The notes: generated from the sequence alone by a model not told the origin. 64,000 nt of DNA from Vibrio proteolyticus NBRC 13287 (GCF_000467125.1 NZ_BATJ01000007.1:1-64000), one strand, 5' to 3'. Counted from the stretch's first letter, positions 35,648-44,476 are shown. A program made the numbers and translations.

Positions 35648-36507
35648 CACAGCGATCTTTGGATGGTTTCTTTTCAGGAGACTTCTCTAGTCACACTGAC
35701 TGGTATCAGCGTACGCTACCATCAAAACCGAAAACGCAGCCCCAAGCGGGTCGTGTGACGTTGGTTGGAGCCGGACCTTGCGATCCGGAACTACTGACTC
35801 TCAAGGCGCTAAAAGCGATTCAGCAGGCGGATGTTGTGATCTATGACCGACTGGTTGGCCGCGACATACTCGAGTTTGCCGATCCCGATGCGGAAATGAT
35901 CTACGTGGGGAAACGCTGCGGCAGGCCAAGTATGTCTCAGGAAAGTATTAACGCCGAATTAGTGCGTCAAGCGAAAGCAGGAAAACAGGTCGTCCGTCTT
36001 AAAGGTGGTGATCCGTTTGTATTTGGTCGAGGGGGCGAAGAAGCATTAGCGCTGGTGTCGGCTAACGTGGCCTACCAGGTTATTCCCGGCATTACGGCGG
36101 CCTTGGGCTGTGCCGCGAGTTCCCTGATTCCCCTGACTCACCGGGAAGTGTCGCGCAGTGTAACTTTGGTGACAGGACAGGTTGTGACGGGGTCACTTCC
36201 TGCGTGGGCTGAATTGGTGGCATCGGGACAAACCTTAGTGTTTTACATGGGGTTGGAAAAAGCAGCGCAGATTCAACAGGGACTGATGGCGCACGGTCTT
36301 AGCAGTTCAACCCCGGTGGCGATTATCGGTAAAGGGTGCAGTGCAACGCAGGAAGTACACACATTGTCTCTCGAAACGCTTGAAAAACATGCGCTTGAAT
36401 TGAAAGGGCTGAGTCCGGCGTTGATCATTTTAGGTGATGTCGTCAAACTGCGAGCAGCCTTATTGCATAATGCTGAGTTGCTGCAATCTGTACAGGAAGA
36501 CGTATGA
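35644..36507 (+). CDS. cobA: Uroporphyrinogen-III C-methyltransferase (siroheme synthesis)
   Basis: 287 residues. After an N-terminal extension of about 35 residues, the SUMT fold starts at VTLVGAGPCDPELLTLKALKAI, with the family motifs VIYDRLV, VGKRCG, RLKGGDPFVFGRGGEE and VIPGITAALGCAA. The enzyme makes precorrin-2 from uroporphyrinogen III, the committed step toward siroheme, the cofactor of the NirB nitrite reductase encoded downstream. Oxidase and ferrochelatase domains of CysG are absent. It overlaps the flanking genes by 4 bases on each side. Confidence 0.94.
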   Translation: MTQRSLDGFFSGDFSSHTDWYQRTLPSKPKTQPQAGRVTLVGAGPCDPELLTLKALKAIQQADVVIYDRLVGRDILEFADPDAEMIYVGKRCGRPSMSQESINAELVRQAKAGKQVVRLKGGDPFVFGRGGEEALALVSANVAYQVIPGITAALGCAASSLIPLTHREVSRSVTLVTGQVVTGSLPAWAELVASGQTLVFYMGLEKAAQIQQGLMAHGLSSSTPVAIIGKGCSATQEVHTLSLETLEKHALELKGLSPALIILGDVVKLRAALLHNAELLQSVQEDV

Positions 36508-37454
36508 GTTCCATTTTAGAGTGTATCCGCACTGTTGGGCGCGGAGAGCGTGGCCGTAAACCATTAACATTTGAACAAGCGTACCAGGTGATGGATGAGT
36601 ATCTGGATGGCCTATGTGATGACGATCAGATGGCCATGCTGATGATGTTAATCCGTGTTCAGAACGAGACAAAAGAAGAGATTGCCGGTTTCGTCAAAGC
36701 TTTCCAAAAACGTTTGCCGGTGGTCGGCGCGGATATCGACTGGCCGTGCTATGCAGGTAAGCGTGAGAGTGCCGGGCCGCCGTGGCATCTTTTAGCGGCG
36801 CGGATCCTAGCTGACAACGGGTATCGTATCCTGATGCATGGCTATCAGGACAATACGACCCTACGCGAGCATGCCGAATCGTATTTATCCAGATTCAACG
36901 TTGCGGTGGCGCACAGCGCGGAACATGCTCAAAACCTGTTGGCCAATGACAATCTGGTTTACCTGCCGCTTGCTCAGTTTGCTCCACAAGCTGAAACCAT
37001 GATTGGCTGGAAAAAACGGTATGGTTTACGTACGCCAATCAACACAGTAGTTCGTGCTTTAAATCCAGGCGGCGCAAGGCTGGGTTTGCGGGGCAGTTTT
37101 CACCCTGGATTTCAACAACTGCACGCCGAAGTGGAAAGTCTGATTGGTCAGCATAGCGAATCTGTTGTCTCATTCAAAGGTGTGTCGGGTGAATCGGAAT
37201 ACAATCCCAAAGTCAGTCAAACGGTTTGGCTGAGCCACCAAGGTAACGTCAGTTCGTGTTACTGGTCTGAACAAATGCTGACAGAGGTTCCGGCGCCCGT
37301 TCAATGTCCATTTGCAACGGCCGAATCGGATCTCGGGCTGATGGCCAACACCATTATTTCAACTATGGCAGTTGTGTTGTTCGCAGAGATGCAGGATCGC
37401 GACAGCGCCTATGCTCAGGCGTTTGAGTACTGGAAGCATTACTGCAACGCTTAA
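36504..37454 (+). CDS. ybiB: YbiB/TrpD2-like glycosyltransferase family 3 protein
   Basis: 316 residues. The helical N-terminal domain (about 1-70, FEQAYQVMDEYLDGLCDDDQ) and the alpha/beta domain match the anthranilate phosphoribosyltransferase fold. The canonical phosphoribosyl-pyrophosphate-binding GTGGD motif is replaced by YAGKRESAGP, so it is YbiB-like rather than a true TrpD. E. coli YbiB is a DNA-binding protein of uncertain function. Members are often found in nitrate assimilation operons, which this case supports. It overlaps the cobA stop by 4 bases and ends the NasA unit before the nasT hairpin. Confidence 0.85.
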   Translation: MSSILECIRTVGRGERGRKPLTFEQAYQVMDEYLDGLCDDDQMAMLMMLIRVQNETKEEIAGFVKAFQKRLPVVGADIDWPCYAGKRESAGPPWHLLAARILADNGYRILMHGYQDNTTLREHAESYLSRFNVAVAHSAEHAQNLLANDNLVYLPLAQFAPQAETMIGWKKRYGLRTPINTVVRALNPGGARLGLRGSFHPGFQQLHAEVESLIGQHSESVVSFKGVSGESEYNPKVSQTVWLSHQGNVSSCYWSEQMLTEVPAPVQCPFATAESDLGLMANTIISTMAVVLFAEMQDRDSAYAQAFEYWKHYCNA

Positions 37455-37468
37455 ACTCTTCACTCTGG

Positions 37469-37520
37469 CACATTCCTTGAAGTTACTGAGATAAATGACC
37501 AGTTAACTACAAGGAATGTG
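37469..37520 (+). promoter_or_regulatory. Long inverted repeat that pairs with the nasT ribosome-binding site
   Basis: CACATTCCTTG (37469-37479) and CAAGGAATGTG (37510-37520) are perfect 11-base complements 30 bases apart. The right arm contains the AAGGA ribosome site and ends directly before ATG 37522. In a transcript that includes both arms, nasT translation would be masked. DNA-level operator function is the alternative. Confidence 0.65.
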
Positions 37521-37521
37521 T

Positions 37522-38103
37522 ATGGCCAGACAAATCAATCCAACCTCGTTGATTATCTGCTGCGAACATGCCAAAGAGCAGGCGCAGTTGCGTACTCAAT
37601 TGGTGAAAAACTATGATCAGATCTTAACCTGCCGACTTGCGCAATTAGAGCTTTTGTTGGATAGGGAACCGACGGCCCGGTTGTTAGTGCATTGGTATGC
37701 GCCGTGTGCGGAACTGAGATCCATCGTCGAAGTTTGCCGGCAACGCAAAGTGCCGCTGTTATTACTGATAAAATCCATTTCTACATTAAATTTCAAATCG
37801 TTAGAAGAGCCATCTGACTATGTGTTGTTGCCGCATTCAATGGAAGGTGAGTTGAGTGTTTGGCTGGAATACGCTGCTCGGGTACGCGTGAGATATCAGA
37901 AAATGTGCGATGAAATCGCATCGCTGAACACTAAAATCGAAGACAGAAAAGTGATTGAACGTGCCAAAGGTCTGATTATGAAAATGCATAAGATGGACGA
38001 AGAGTCGGCCTATCAGGCCATGCGGAATTCCGCGATGAAGACCAGTCAGCCTCTCAGCCAGATTGCTAAAAACATCCTGACGACACTGGAAACGCTCGGC
38101 TAA
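37522..38103 (+). CDS. nasT: ANTAR-domain antiterminator, NasT-like
   Basis: 193 residues from ATG 37522, placed by the AAGGA site at 37511-37515; ATG 37516 is too close to it. Residues 1-125 form a degenerate receiver-like domain: the strand where the phosphorylated Asp should lie reads ARLLVHWYAPC, with no Asp. The C-terminal ANTAR domain (about 130-190) has the conserved DRKVIERAKGLIMK...DEESAYQAMRNSAM...IAKNIL pattern, shown with gaps. ANTAR proteins bind paired hexaloop RNA hairpins and prevent formation of terminators. The likely targets are the leaders at 32942 and 38307. NasT is usually held inactive by a NasS sensor, which is not encoded in this window. Confidence 0.9.
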   Translation: MARQINPTSLIICCEHAKEQAQLRTQLVKNYDQILTCRLAQLELLLDREPTARLLVHWYAPCAELRSIVEVCRQRKVPLLLLIKSISTLNFKSLEEPSDYVLLPHSMEGELSVWLEYAARVRVRYQKMCDEIASLNTKIEDRKVIERAKGLIMKMHKMDEESAYQAMRNSAMKTSQPLSQIAKNILTTLETLG

Positions 38104-38142
38104 TGAGTTACTACTTTGGGGTTAGGGTATTTTTTTTGACCT

Positions 38143-38159
38143 TGGTGCAGAGCGCACCA
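38143..38159. promoter_or_regulatory. Candidate activator site upstream of nrtA
   Basis: TGGTGCAGAGCGCACCA is a perfect 6-bp inverted repeat with 5-base spacer. It contains the GGTGC/GCACC half-sites of NtrC boxes but in everted order. It is centred about 105 bases upstream of the predicted sigma-54 start, the normal distance for an enhancer. A second repeat, TAGCTT-CTATT-AAGCTA (38191-38207), lies between it and the promoter. Confidence 0.45.
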
Positions 38160-38230
38160 TAAGCAAGCGTCAATGGCAGCAATATGACATTAGCTTCTAT
38201 TAAGCTATTGAATTTAATTGGTAAAATACT

Positions 38231-38246
38231 TGGCACGTTACTTGGA
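38231..38246 (+). promoter_or_regulatory. Probable sigma-54 promoter of the nrt-nir operon
   Basis: TGGCACGTTACTTGGA has a perfect -24 element and a -12 element TTGG instead of TTGC, with correct spacing. It would start a leader of about 140 bases at about 38257. Confidence 0.6.
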
Positions 38247-38306
38247 ATGTAAAGAGTAAGGAAACAAACGCAATTTCACAATCAGAATCAAACGTAACTT
38301 AAAACC

Positions 38307-38367
38307 TGTCAACGGCGGCAAGATTTAAGAGCAAAGGCGCTACCGCAAATATTGCGGTAGCGCCTTT
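38307..38367 (+). ncRNA. ANTAR-type attenuator leader of nrtA with strong terminator
   Basis: P1: TGTC (38307-38310) and GGCA (38317-38320) around hexaloop AACGGC. P2: AGC (38330-38332) and GCT (38339-38341) around hexaloop AAAGGC. Both loops have A at position 1 and G at position 4. P2 overlaps the left arm of a perfect 16-bp terminator (38333-38348 with 38352-38367) that ends in a T-run, 30 bases before the nrtA start. Formation of P2 excludes the terminator, so NasT binding should permit read-through. Confidence 0.72.
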
Positions 38368-38397
38368 TTGTTTGAATAAATCAAAGGGAGCATTGAG

Positions 38398-39771
38398 ATG
38401 AAATATTTGAAAATGATTCGGGGACATTGGATAGCAGCCACGTTAGCTGGTGTTATCGCTACGTCTTCATGGGCTTCGCCACTAGGTGAGCCGGAACTAG
38501 AGGACTTAAAGTTCGGCTTTATCAAACTGACCGATATGGCGCCTTTAGCGGTGGCATATGAAAAAGGTTTCTTTGAGGATGAGGGCCTCTACGTCACGCT
38601 CGAAGCTCAGGCGAACTGGAAAGTACTGTTGGACCGCGTCATTGATGGTGAGTTGGATGGCGCTCACATGCTGGCAGGACAACCTTTGGGGGCGACGATA
38701 GGCATTGGTACCCAGGCGCAGGTCATCACCGCGTTCAGTATGGATCTAAACGGCAACGCAATCACCGTCTCCAACGATACCTGGCAGCAAATGAAGCCAC
38801 ACATTCCAAAGCAGGCTGACGGCAAACCACAGCATCCAATCAAAGCGGACGCGCTAAAGCCAGTGGTGAGTAGCTTCCGAGACAAAGGAAAGCCGTTCAA
38901 TATGGGTATGGTGTTCCCGGTCTCTACTCACAATTACGAATTGCGCTACTGGCTCGCGGCGGGTGGCATTCATCCGGGCTATTACGCGCCGAAAACCGGG
39001 GACAACAGCGGGCAATTGAAAGCCGATGTCTTGTTGAGTGTCACGCCGCCCCCACAAATGCCATCCACCATGGAGGCGGGCACTATCCAAGGTTATTGCG
39101 TGGGCGAACCCTGGAACCAACAAGCGGTGTTTAAAGGCATAGGTGTGCCTGTCGTCACCGATTACGAGATCTGGAAAAACAACCCAGAGAAAGTGTTTGG
39201 TGTATCGAAAGCTTGGGCGGAGAAATACCCGAATACTCACATTCGTGTTGTTAAAGCATTGATTCGCGCGGCTCACTGGCTGGACGCTCACAACAATGTG
39301 AATCGTGCAGAAGCGGTCAGCCTACTTGCCAAAAGCGAGTATGTCGGCGCAGATGCCGAGGTGATCGCCAATTCAATGACCGGCACCTTCGAGTATGAAA
39401 AAGGCGACAAACGTGAAGTGCCTGATTTCAATGTGTTCTTTCGCCACAATGCGACGTACCCCTATTACAGTGATGCCATCTGGTACTTAACCCAAATGCG
39501 TCGCTGGGGACAGATTCCGCAGGCTAAACCTGATGCGTGGTATATGGATATCGCCAAGCAGGTGTACCGTCCTGATATCTATCAACAGGCTGCGTTGTCA
39601 CTGATTCAAGACGGAGTATTCAGCGCTGCGGACTTTCCGGATTTTTCTGAAGAAGATGGCTTCCGCGCCCCGCAGACTCATTTCATCGATAACGTTGTGT
39701 ACGACGGTCATCGGCCAAACGAGTACCTCAACCAGTTTTCTATCGGCCTGAAAGGGGACGATCAGGTGTAA
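38398..39771 (+). CDS. nrtA: Nitrate/nitrite ABC transporter substrate-binding protein NrtA-like
   Basis: 457 residues. A Sec signal peptide (about 1-26, ending SWAS) argues for a periplasmic transport role rather than a cytoplasmic NasS sensor. The mature start [23 protein letters not shown] and the [19 protein letters not shown] helix are NrtA/CmpA family signatures. Further family blocks are [22 protein letters not shown] and AHWLD. It binds nitrate or nitrite and hands it to NrtB. AAAGGGAG lies upstream of ATG 38398. A 9-bp stem-loop (39775-39807) follows and may protect the 3' end. Confidence 0.92.
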   Translation: MKYLKMIRGHWIAATLAGVIATSSWASPLGEPELEDLKFGFIKLTDMAPLAVAYEKGFFEDEGLYVTLEAQANWKVLLDRVIDGELDGAHMLAGQPLGATIGIGTQAQVITAFSMDLNGNAITVSNDTWQQMKPHIPKQADGKPQHPIKADALKPVVSSFRDKGKPFNMGMVFPVSTHNYELRYWLAAGGIHPGYYAPKTGDNSGQLKADVLLSVTPPPQMPSTMEAGTIQGYCVGEPWNQQAVFKGIGVPVVTDYEIWKNNPEKVFGVSKAWAEKYPNTHIRVVKALIRAAHWLDAHNNVNRAEAVSLLAKSEYVGADAEVIANSMTGTFEYEKGDKREVPDFNVFFRHNATYPYYSDAIWYLTQMRRWGQIPQAKPDAWYMDIAKQVYRPDIYQQAALSLIQDGVFSAADFPDFSEEDGFRAPQTHFIDNVVYDGHRPNEYLNQFSIGLKGDDQV

Positions 39772-39774
39772 CGC

Positions 39775-39807
39775 GTCTGGTGAGAACCTTGGTTTACATC
39801 GCCAGAC
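39775..39807 (+). repeat. Stem-loop between nrtA and nrtB
   Basis: GTCTGGTGA (39775-39783) pairs with TCGCCAGAC (39799-39807), one G-T pair, with inner AACC/GGTT complementarity. No T-run follows. It is typical of mRNA-stabilising elements downstream of binding-protein genes. Confidence 0.5.
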
Positions 39808-39826
39808 CCCAAAAAAGGATACGACT

Positions 39827-40795
39827 ATGTCGAGTAATGTAATCGCTCTGTTTCCAGGCAGTGGTGCGGTGGTCAGTCGCAGCAAAGCGCTGCTCCTGCC
39901 AGTGATTGGTATTGTGATGTTTTTGATGATGTGGCATCTGGCCGCACGAGAGGTACATACCTCATTGGGTACGCTCCCCGGGCCCGCTCAGACGTTTACC
40001 CAGTTGAGCCATTTGGTAGACGAACACTGGCGTGAGCGCGAAAAAGCACAGGCATTCATTGAACGTCAGGAAAAGCGTAACGCCGCAAAATTGGCTAAAG
40101 ATCCACATGCGGAAGTTCGGATTCGGCCATACACCGGCAAACCAACGTATTTTGACCAAATCGTCACGAGTTTGTTTACCGTTGCGTGCGGCTTTGTGTT
40201 GGCTTCATTGATTGCGATACCGCTTGGTATTGTGCTTGGGTTGAACCAAGGGCTTTATCAGGCATTTAACCCCATCATACAACTGCTGAAGCCGGTCTCT
40301 CCTCTGGCGTGGTTGCCGATTGTCACCATGGTGGTCAGTGCCACGTACGTGAGTGACGATCCCATGTTCGCCAAATCGTTTGTTAATTCGCTGTTTACAG
40401 TGGCGTTATGCAGTTTGTGGCCAACATTGATCAATACCGCCGTAGGGGTTACCAGTGTCGATAAAGATTTGCTTAACGTGAGCAAGGTATTGCAGCTCTC
40501 TTGGTGGAAGCATATCAGAACCATTGTTTTGCCATCGGCGGTACCGATGATTTTTACTGGCCTTAGGTTGTCGTTGGGGATTGCCTGGATGGTATTGATT
40601 GCCGCCGAAATGCTCGCACAAAACCCCGGGCTGGGTAAGTTTGTTTGGGATGAATTCCAAAATGGCAGCTCGGCGTCTTTGGGGCGGATCATGGTAGCCG
40701 TGATTACTATCGGATTGATCGGTTTGTTGCTCGACCGAGGCATGTTGCAGTTGCAGAAATGGATGTCGTGGGACAAACAACAGGAACTTCGTTAA
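39827..40795 (+). CDS. nrtB: Nitrate ABC transporter permease NrtB-like
   Basis: 322 residues. A first helix (about 20-38), a charged insert of about 80 residues (REREKAQAFIERQEKRNAAK) and five further helices are visible. The EAA-type coupling loop reads GVTSVDKDLLNVSKVLQLSW. The insert is a known feature of NrtB relative to other permeases. It forms the inner-membrane channel with the NrtC-like ATPase encoded next. Confidence 0.92.
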   Translation: MSSNVIALFPGSGAVVSRSKALLLPVIGIVMFLMMWHLAAREVHTSLGTLPGPAQTFTQLSHLVDEHWREREKAQAFIERQEKRNAAKLAKDPHAEVRIRPYTGKPTYFDQIVTSLFTVACGFVLASLIAIPLGIVLGLNQGLYQAFNPIIQLLKPVSPLAWLPIVTMVVSATYVSDDPMFAKSFVNSLFTVALCSLWPTLINTAVGVTSVDKDLLNVSKVLQLSWWKHIRTIVLPSAVPMIFTGLRLSLGIAWMVLIAAEMLAQNPGLGKFVWDEFQNGSSASLGRIMVAVITIGLIGLLLDRGMLQLQKWMSWDKQQELR

Positions 40796-40811
40796 TGGCA
40801 AGGAGGCCGTT

Positions 40812-41633
40812 ATGTCAAAACCTTATCTCGATTTGACTCAGCTAGGGATGCGCTTTCCCACCAAACAAGGGGAGTTCGTCGCGCTGAAAAATGTCAACCT
40901 CGATATCAACAAAGGGGAATTCATCTCTCTGATCGGTCATTCCGGCTGTGGGAAATCAACTGTGCTGAATTTGGTGGCAGGGCTGTTAATGCCCACCGAT
41001 GGCGGCGTGATCCTGGATGGACATGAAGTCGCAGGACCAGGGCCAGAGCGCGCCGTGGTGTTTCAGAATCACTCATTGTTGCCATGGCTGAGCGTGTATC
41101 AGAACGTCGAGTTAGCCGTTAAACAGGTCAACAAAGGGAGATCCACTGCGCAAGTGAAGTGTGAAACCGAGCATTATCTGGACTTAATTCAGATGCAGCA
41201 CGCAGCCAACAAACGTCCGGATGAAATTTCTGGGGGTATGAAGCAGCGAGTCGGCATCGCACGGGCGCTCGCACTCAAACCAAAAGTCTTGTTGATGGAC
41301 GAGCCCTTTGGCGCGCTGGACGCTCTGACGCGTGCACATCTCCAGGATGCTTTGATGCGCATCCAGGCCGATCTCAACAGCACCGTCATCATGATTACTC
41401 ATGACGTTGATGAAGCAGTTCTGCTATCCGACAAAATCGTCATGATGACTAATGGTCCGGCGGCCACCGTCGGTGAAGTACTGAATATTCAACTGGAACG
41501 CCCCAGAAACCGAGTCGCATTGGCCGATGATTTGACGTATCAGAGTTATCGCCAGAGTGTGCTGCGTTTCCTGTATGAAAAACAGTCCAAACAAGAAGCG
41601 GCAGAGAGTGTGCCGTTGGTGAAAACGGCATAG
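40812..41633 (+). CDS. nrtC: Nitrate ABC transporter ATP-binding protein
   Basis: 273 residues. Walker A GHSGCGKST (about 42-50), Q-loop FQNHSLLPW, signature ISGGMKQRVGIARAL and Walker B VLLMDEPFGALD, with H-loop TH, are all present. It matches the NrtD/short NrtC type without the C-terminal NrtA-like regulatory domain found in cyanobacterial NrtC. It powers nitrate import and precedes nirB by 7 bases. Confidence 0.93.
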   Translation: MSKPYLDLTQLGMRFPTKQGEFVALKNVNLDINKGEFISLIGHSGCGKSTVLNLVAGLLMPTDGGVILDGHEVAGPGPERAVVFQNHSLLPWLSVYQNVELAVKQVNKGRSTAQVKCETEHYLDLIQMQHAANKRPDEISGGMKQRVGIARALALKPKVLLMDEPFGALDALTRAHLQDALMRIQADLNSTVIMITHDVDEAVLLSDKIVMMTNGPAATVGEVLNIQLERPRNRVALADDLTYQSYRQSVLRFLYEKQSKQEAAESVPLVKTA

Positions 41634-41640
41634 GAGCAAG

Positions 41641-44127
41641 ATGATGGAACATATTGTAATTGTCGGCAACGGCATGGTAGGGCACCACTTAGTCGCGCAA
41701 ATGGTTGAGCAAGGCCTGCATCAACACAAGCGTATTACCGTCATTGGTGAGGAACGCTTCATCGCCTACGACCGGGTTCAACTCTCATCTCTGTTTTCAG
41801 GCAAGTCACATCAGGATTTGCTGCTAAGCAGCGAAAACTGGTATAGCGAAAACAACATTAACTTGTTGCTGGGCTGTCAGGTCACCCACCTGGATACCAA
41901 AGCACAGAGACTAATGCTGGATGAAGATACGATTTTGGGGTATGACAAACTTGTCCTTGCGACTGGTTCATATCCGTTTGTGCCGCCAATAGAAGGTAAA
42001 GAGCGAGACGGCATCTTCGTCTACCGCACGTTAGATGATCTTTCATCAATCCGAACCGCTTGCCGGGGAGCGAAAAGCGGCGCCGTGGTCGGTGGTGGAT
42101 TGCTTGGGCTTGAGGCGGCTAATGCGCTGCGTCTGCTCGGGCTGGAAACACACGTGGTTGAGTTTGCGCCCAGATTGATGCCCGTTCAACTTGATGATGG
42201 ATCAGGACAACTGCTCAAAGAAAAAATCGAGTCACTGGGTTTACAGGTCCATACCAGCACGTCGACTGAACGCATTATTGACGGTGAACATGCACGGCAT
42301 CGTATGGTGCTCAAAGAGCAGCTGCCTCTGGAAGTGGACGTCATCGTTTTTTCTGCGGGCATTCGCCCACAGGATGCACTGGCTCGTTTGGCTGGTATAG
42401 AGATTGGAGAGCGCGGCGGAATTGTCGTCAATGATCAGTGCATGACCAGTGCACCGGGTGTCTATGCCATTGGGGAATGTGCGTTGTGGCAAGAGCGGAT
42501 ATTCGGACTGGTCGCACCAGGCTATTCAATGGCACGAGTAGTGGCGAAGCATTTGGCAGGTGACACGCAAGCATCGTTTCAAGGCGCTGATATGAGTACA
42601 AAGCTCAAGTTACTCGGGGTGGATGTTGCGTCAATAGGAGACGCGCACAAAGCCACCCCATATGCTAGAGAGATGGTACTGCAGGATACGGTGGAAGGCA
42701 CCTACAAAAAGCTGGTGGTCGACGAATCCGGGACCCAACTGTTGGGTGCGATTCTGGTTGGTGATACTGGTGACTATGACGCGTTGCTGCAATGCTACCT
42801 CAACCAAACCGTATTGCCAGAGCATGCGGCAAATTTGCTGCTGGATACATCCATGCTGGAAGGCGAATTATCCGATAACGCGGTGATCTGTTCTTGCCAT
42901 AACGTTACAAAAAGTGACATTGTCACAAAGGTTCATGCCGGAATCCACGACTTGTCCGAGCTGAAGTCTTGCACGAAAGCCGGAACCGGATGCGGTGGTT
43001 GCAGCAATATGGTGAAGTCAGTACTGGACGGGGAGTTGGCCGCCATGGGCATGGAGGTCAACAACCACATTTGCGAACATTTCGCCTTATCGCGCCAGGA
43101 ACTGTTCCACTTATGTCAGGTAGAGCAGATCAGAGATTTTGACACCCTGATCAACAAACATGGTCAGGGCCTTGGGTGCGACTTGTGTAAACCGACGGCG
43201 GCGTCGGTGTTCGCATCATTGTGGAACGAACATATTCTCGAGCCGCAGCACAGTGGTTTGCAAGATTCCAACGACGCCTATATGGCAAACCTGCAAAAAG
43301 ATGGATCCTATTCGATCGTACCACGTGTTCCGGGGGGAGAAATAACGCCGGATAAACTGATTGTCTTAGGGGAAGTTGCACGTGATTACGATTTATACAC
43401 CAAGATCACGGGTGGGCAACGTGTCGATCTATTCGGAGCGCAACTTGAGCAGTTACCAGCGATATGGGAAGCCTTGATCCGGGCCGGATTTGAAACGGGC
43501 CATGCTTACGGGAAGTCGGTCCGCACCGTCAAATCTTGTGTAGGGTCGACGTGGTGTCGATACGGGGTAGACGACTCGGTTGGTCTCGCGATTGAGCTGG
43601 AAAACCGCTACAAAGGTTTGCGGGCACCGCACAAACTCAAATTCGCCGTCTCCGGTTGCACCCGTGAATGCGCCGAAGCTCAAAGCAAAGATATAGGTGT
43701 GATTGCTACAGAGAAAGGCTGGAACCTTTACGTGTGTGGTAACGGTGGCATGCGTCCTCGTCATGCTGATCTGTTTGCCTCGGATCTGAGCAAAGCGGAA
43801 TTGATACAACTGATTGATCGGGTATTGATGTTCTATGTCCGTACAGCAGACAAACTGCAGCGTACGTCAGTCTGGATGGAGAATCTGGATGGTGGCCTGG
43901 ATTACCTCAAACAAGTCGTCCAAAACGATTCTCTGGGTTTGTGTGAAGCGCTGGAAACGCAAATGCAGCACGTGGTTGATACTTATCAATGTGAGTGGCA
44001 GAGCACCTTACAGTCGCCGGTTAAGCGCGCCAAATTTAACACGTACGTGGACGATGCGGTGGGAGTGCCAACCCCGGAATATCAGCGTATCCGTGGGCAA
44101 CGTATTCCAGTGGTCGTGGAGGAATGA
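41641..44127 (+). CDS. nirB: Nitrite reductase [NAD(P)H] large subunit NirB
   Basis: 828 residues; ATG 41641 or 41644 (the latter has better spacing from GGAG at 41633-41636). Order: FAD/NAD(P)H oxidoreductase (EHIVIVGNGMVGHHLVAQM at the start, GGGLLGLEAANAL near 155); two cysteine-rich BFD-like modules (CSCHNVTKSDI...GCGGC about 418-455 and LGCDLCKPT near 515); and siroheme/[4Fe-4S] reductase domain with VKSCVGSTWCRYG and SGCTRECAEAQ. It converts nitrite to ammonium in the cytoplasm, using siroheme from the CobA branch. Co-transcribed with nrtABC and nirD. Confidence 0.96.
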   Translation: MMEHIVIVGNGMVGHHLVAQMVEQGLHQHKRITVIGEERFIAYDRVQLSSLFSGKSHQDLLLSSENWYSENNINLLLGCQVTHLDTKAQRLMLDEDTILGYDKLVLATGSYPFVPPIEGKERDGIFVYRTLDDLSSIRTACRGAKSGAVVGGGLLGLEAANALRLLGLETHVVEFAPRLMPVQLDDGSGQLLKEKIESLGLQVHTSTSTERIIDGEHARHRMVLKEQLPLEVDVIVFSAGIRPQDALARLAGIEIGERGGIVVNDQCMTSAPGVYAIGECALWQERIFGLVAPGYSMARVVAKHLAGDTQASFQGADMSTKLKLLGVDVASIGDAHKATPYAREMVLQDTVEGTYKKLVVDESGTQLLGAILVGDTGDYDALLQCYLNQTVLPEHAANLLLDTSMLEGELSDNAVICSCHNVTKSDIVTKVHAGIHDLSELKSCTKAGTGCGGCSNMVKSVLDGELAAMGMEVNNHICEHFALSRQELFHLCQVEQIRDFDTLINKHGQGLGCDLCKPTAASVFASLWNEHILEPQHSGLQDSNDAYMANLQKDGSYSIVPRVPGGEITPDKLIVLGEVARDYDLYTKITGGQRVDLFGAQLEQLPAIWEALIRAGFETGHAYGKSVRTVKSCVGSTWCRYGVDDSVGLAIELENRYKGLRAPHKLKFAVSGCTRECAEAQSKDIGVIATEKGWNLYVCGNGGMRPRHADLFASDLSKAELIQLIDRVLMFYVRTADKLQRTSVWMENLDGGLDYLKQVVQNDSLGLCEALETQMQHVVDTYQCEWQSTLQSPVKRAKFNTYVDDAVGVPTPEYQRIRGQRIPVVVEE

Positions 44128-44128
44128 G

Positions 44129-44437
44129 ATGAAAATTTGTAATTTAAGTGCTTTGTTGCCTTTTCACGGTCGGGTCGCGATGATCGAGGGACAACAGGTG
44201 GCTCTGTTTCTGGTGCCAGAACAAGGGGTATTTGCGATCCAGAACTGGGATCCTATCGGCCGGGCACATGTTCTGGCGCGTGGGATTGTTGGTGATGTCG
44301 GGGGGGAGTTGTGTGTAGCGTCGCCACTATACAAACAACACTTTTCTTTGCGCGATGGCCGTTGTATTGAACAGCCGGATAAACCGGTGAAAGTGTGGCA
44401 AGTTGCCGTCAAAAACGACGCGGTGTGGCTGGACTAA
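44129..44437 (+). CDS. nirD: Nitrite reductase small subunit NirD
   Basis: 102 residues from ATG 44129, one base after the nirB stop. It has the Rieske-like fold of NirD (IQNWDPIGRAHVLARGIVG, ASPLYKQHFSLRDGRC) but, as usual for NirD, no cluster-binding Cys/His pairs. It supports the large subunit. The gene closes the nrt-nir operon at a strong terminator. Confidence 0.94.
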   Translation: MKICNLSALLPFHGRVAMIEGQQVALFLVPEQGVFAIQNWDPIGRAHVLARGIVGDVGGELCVASPLYKQHFSLRDGRCIEQPDKPVKVWQVAVKNDAVWLD

Positions 44438-44439
44438 TC

Positions 44440-44464
44440 AAAATGGGGCTTTAAGCCCCATTTT
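44440..44464. terminator. Bidirectional terminator after nirD
   Basis: AAAATGGGGC (44440-44449) pairs with GCCCCATTTT (44455-44464) around TTTAA, with T-rich sequence following on the plus strand and A/T-rich flank on the other. It serves nirD and possibly the convergent desaturase gene. Confidence 0.85.
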
Positions 44465-44476
44465 TCTCTTTTACAT

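Noticed and set aside
37466..37481. TGGCACATTCCTTGAA upstream of nasT looks like a sigma-54 promoter
   Set aside because: The -24 element fits but the -12 element has GA instead of GC, and most of the sequence is explained as the left arm of the 11-bp inverted repeat.
38353..38362. TGCGGTAGCG resembles the ops/JUMPstart element bound by RfaH
   Set aside because: It is the right arm of the perfect nrtA leader terminator and precedes nitrate transport genes, not a polysaccharide operon. No such element was seen before the exopolysaccharide operon at 50961.
38398..39771. NrtA-like protein as the cytoplasmic sensor NasS
   Set aside because: A clear Sec signal peptide and position before nrtB and the ATPase gene favour a periplasmic transport protein.
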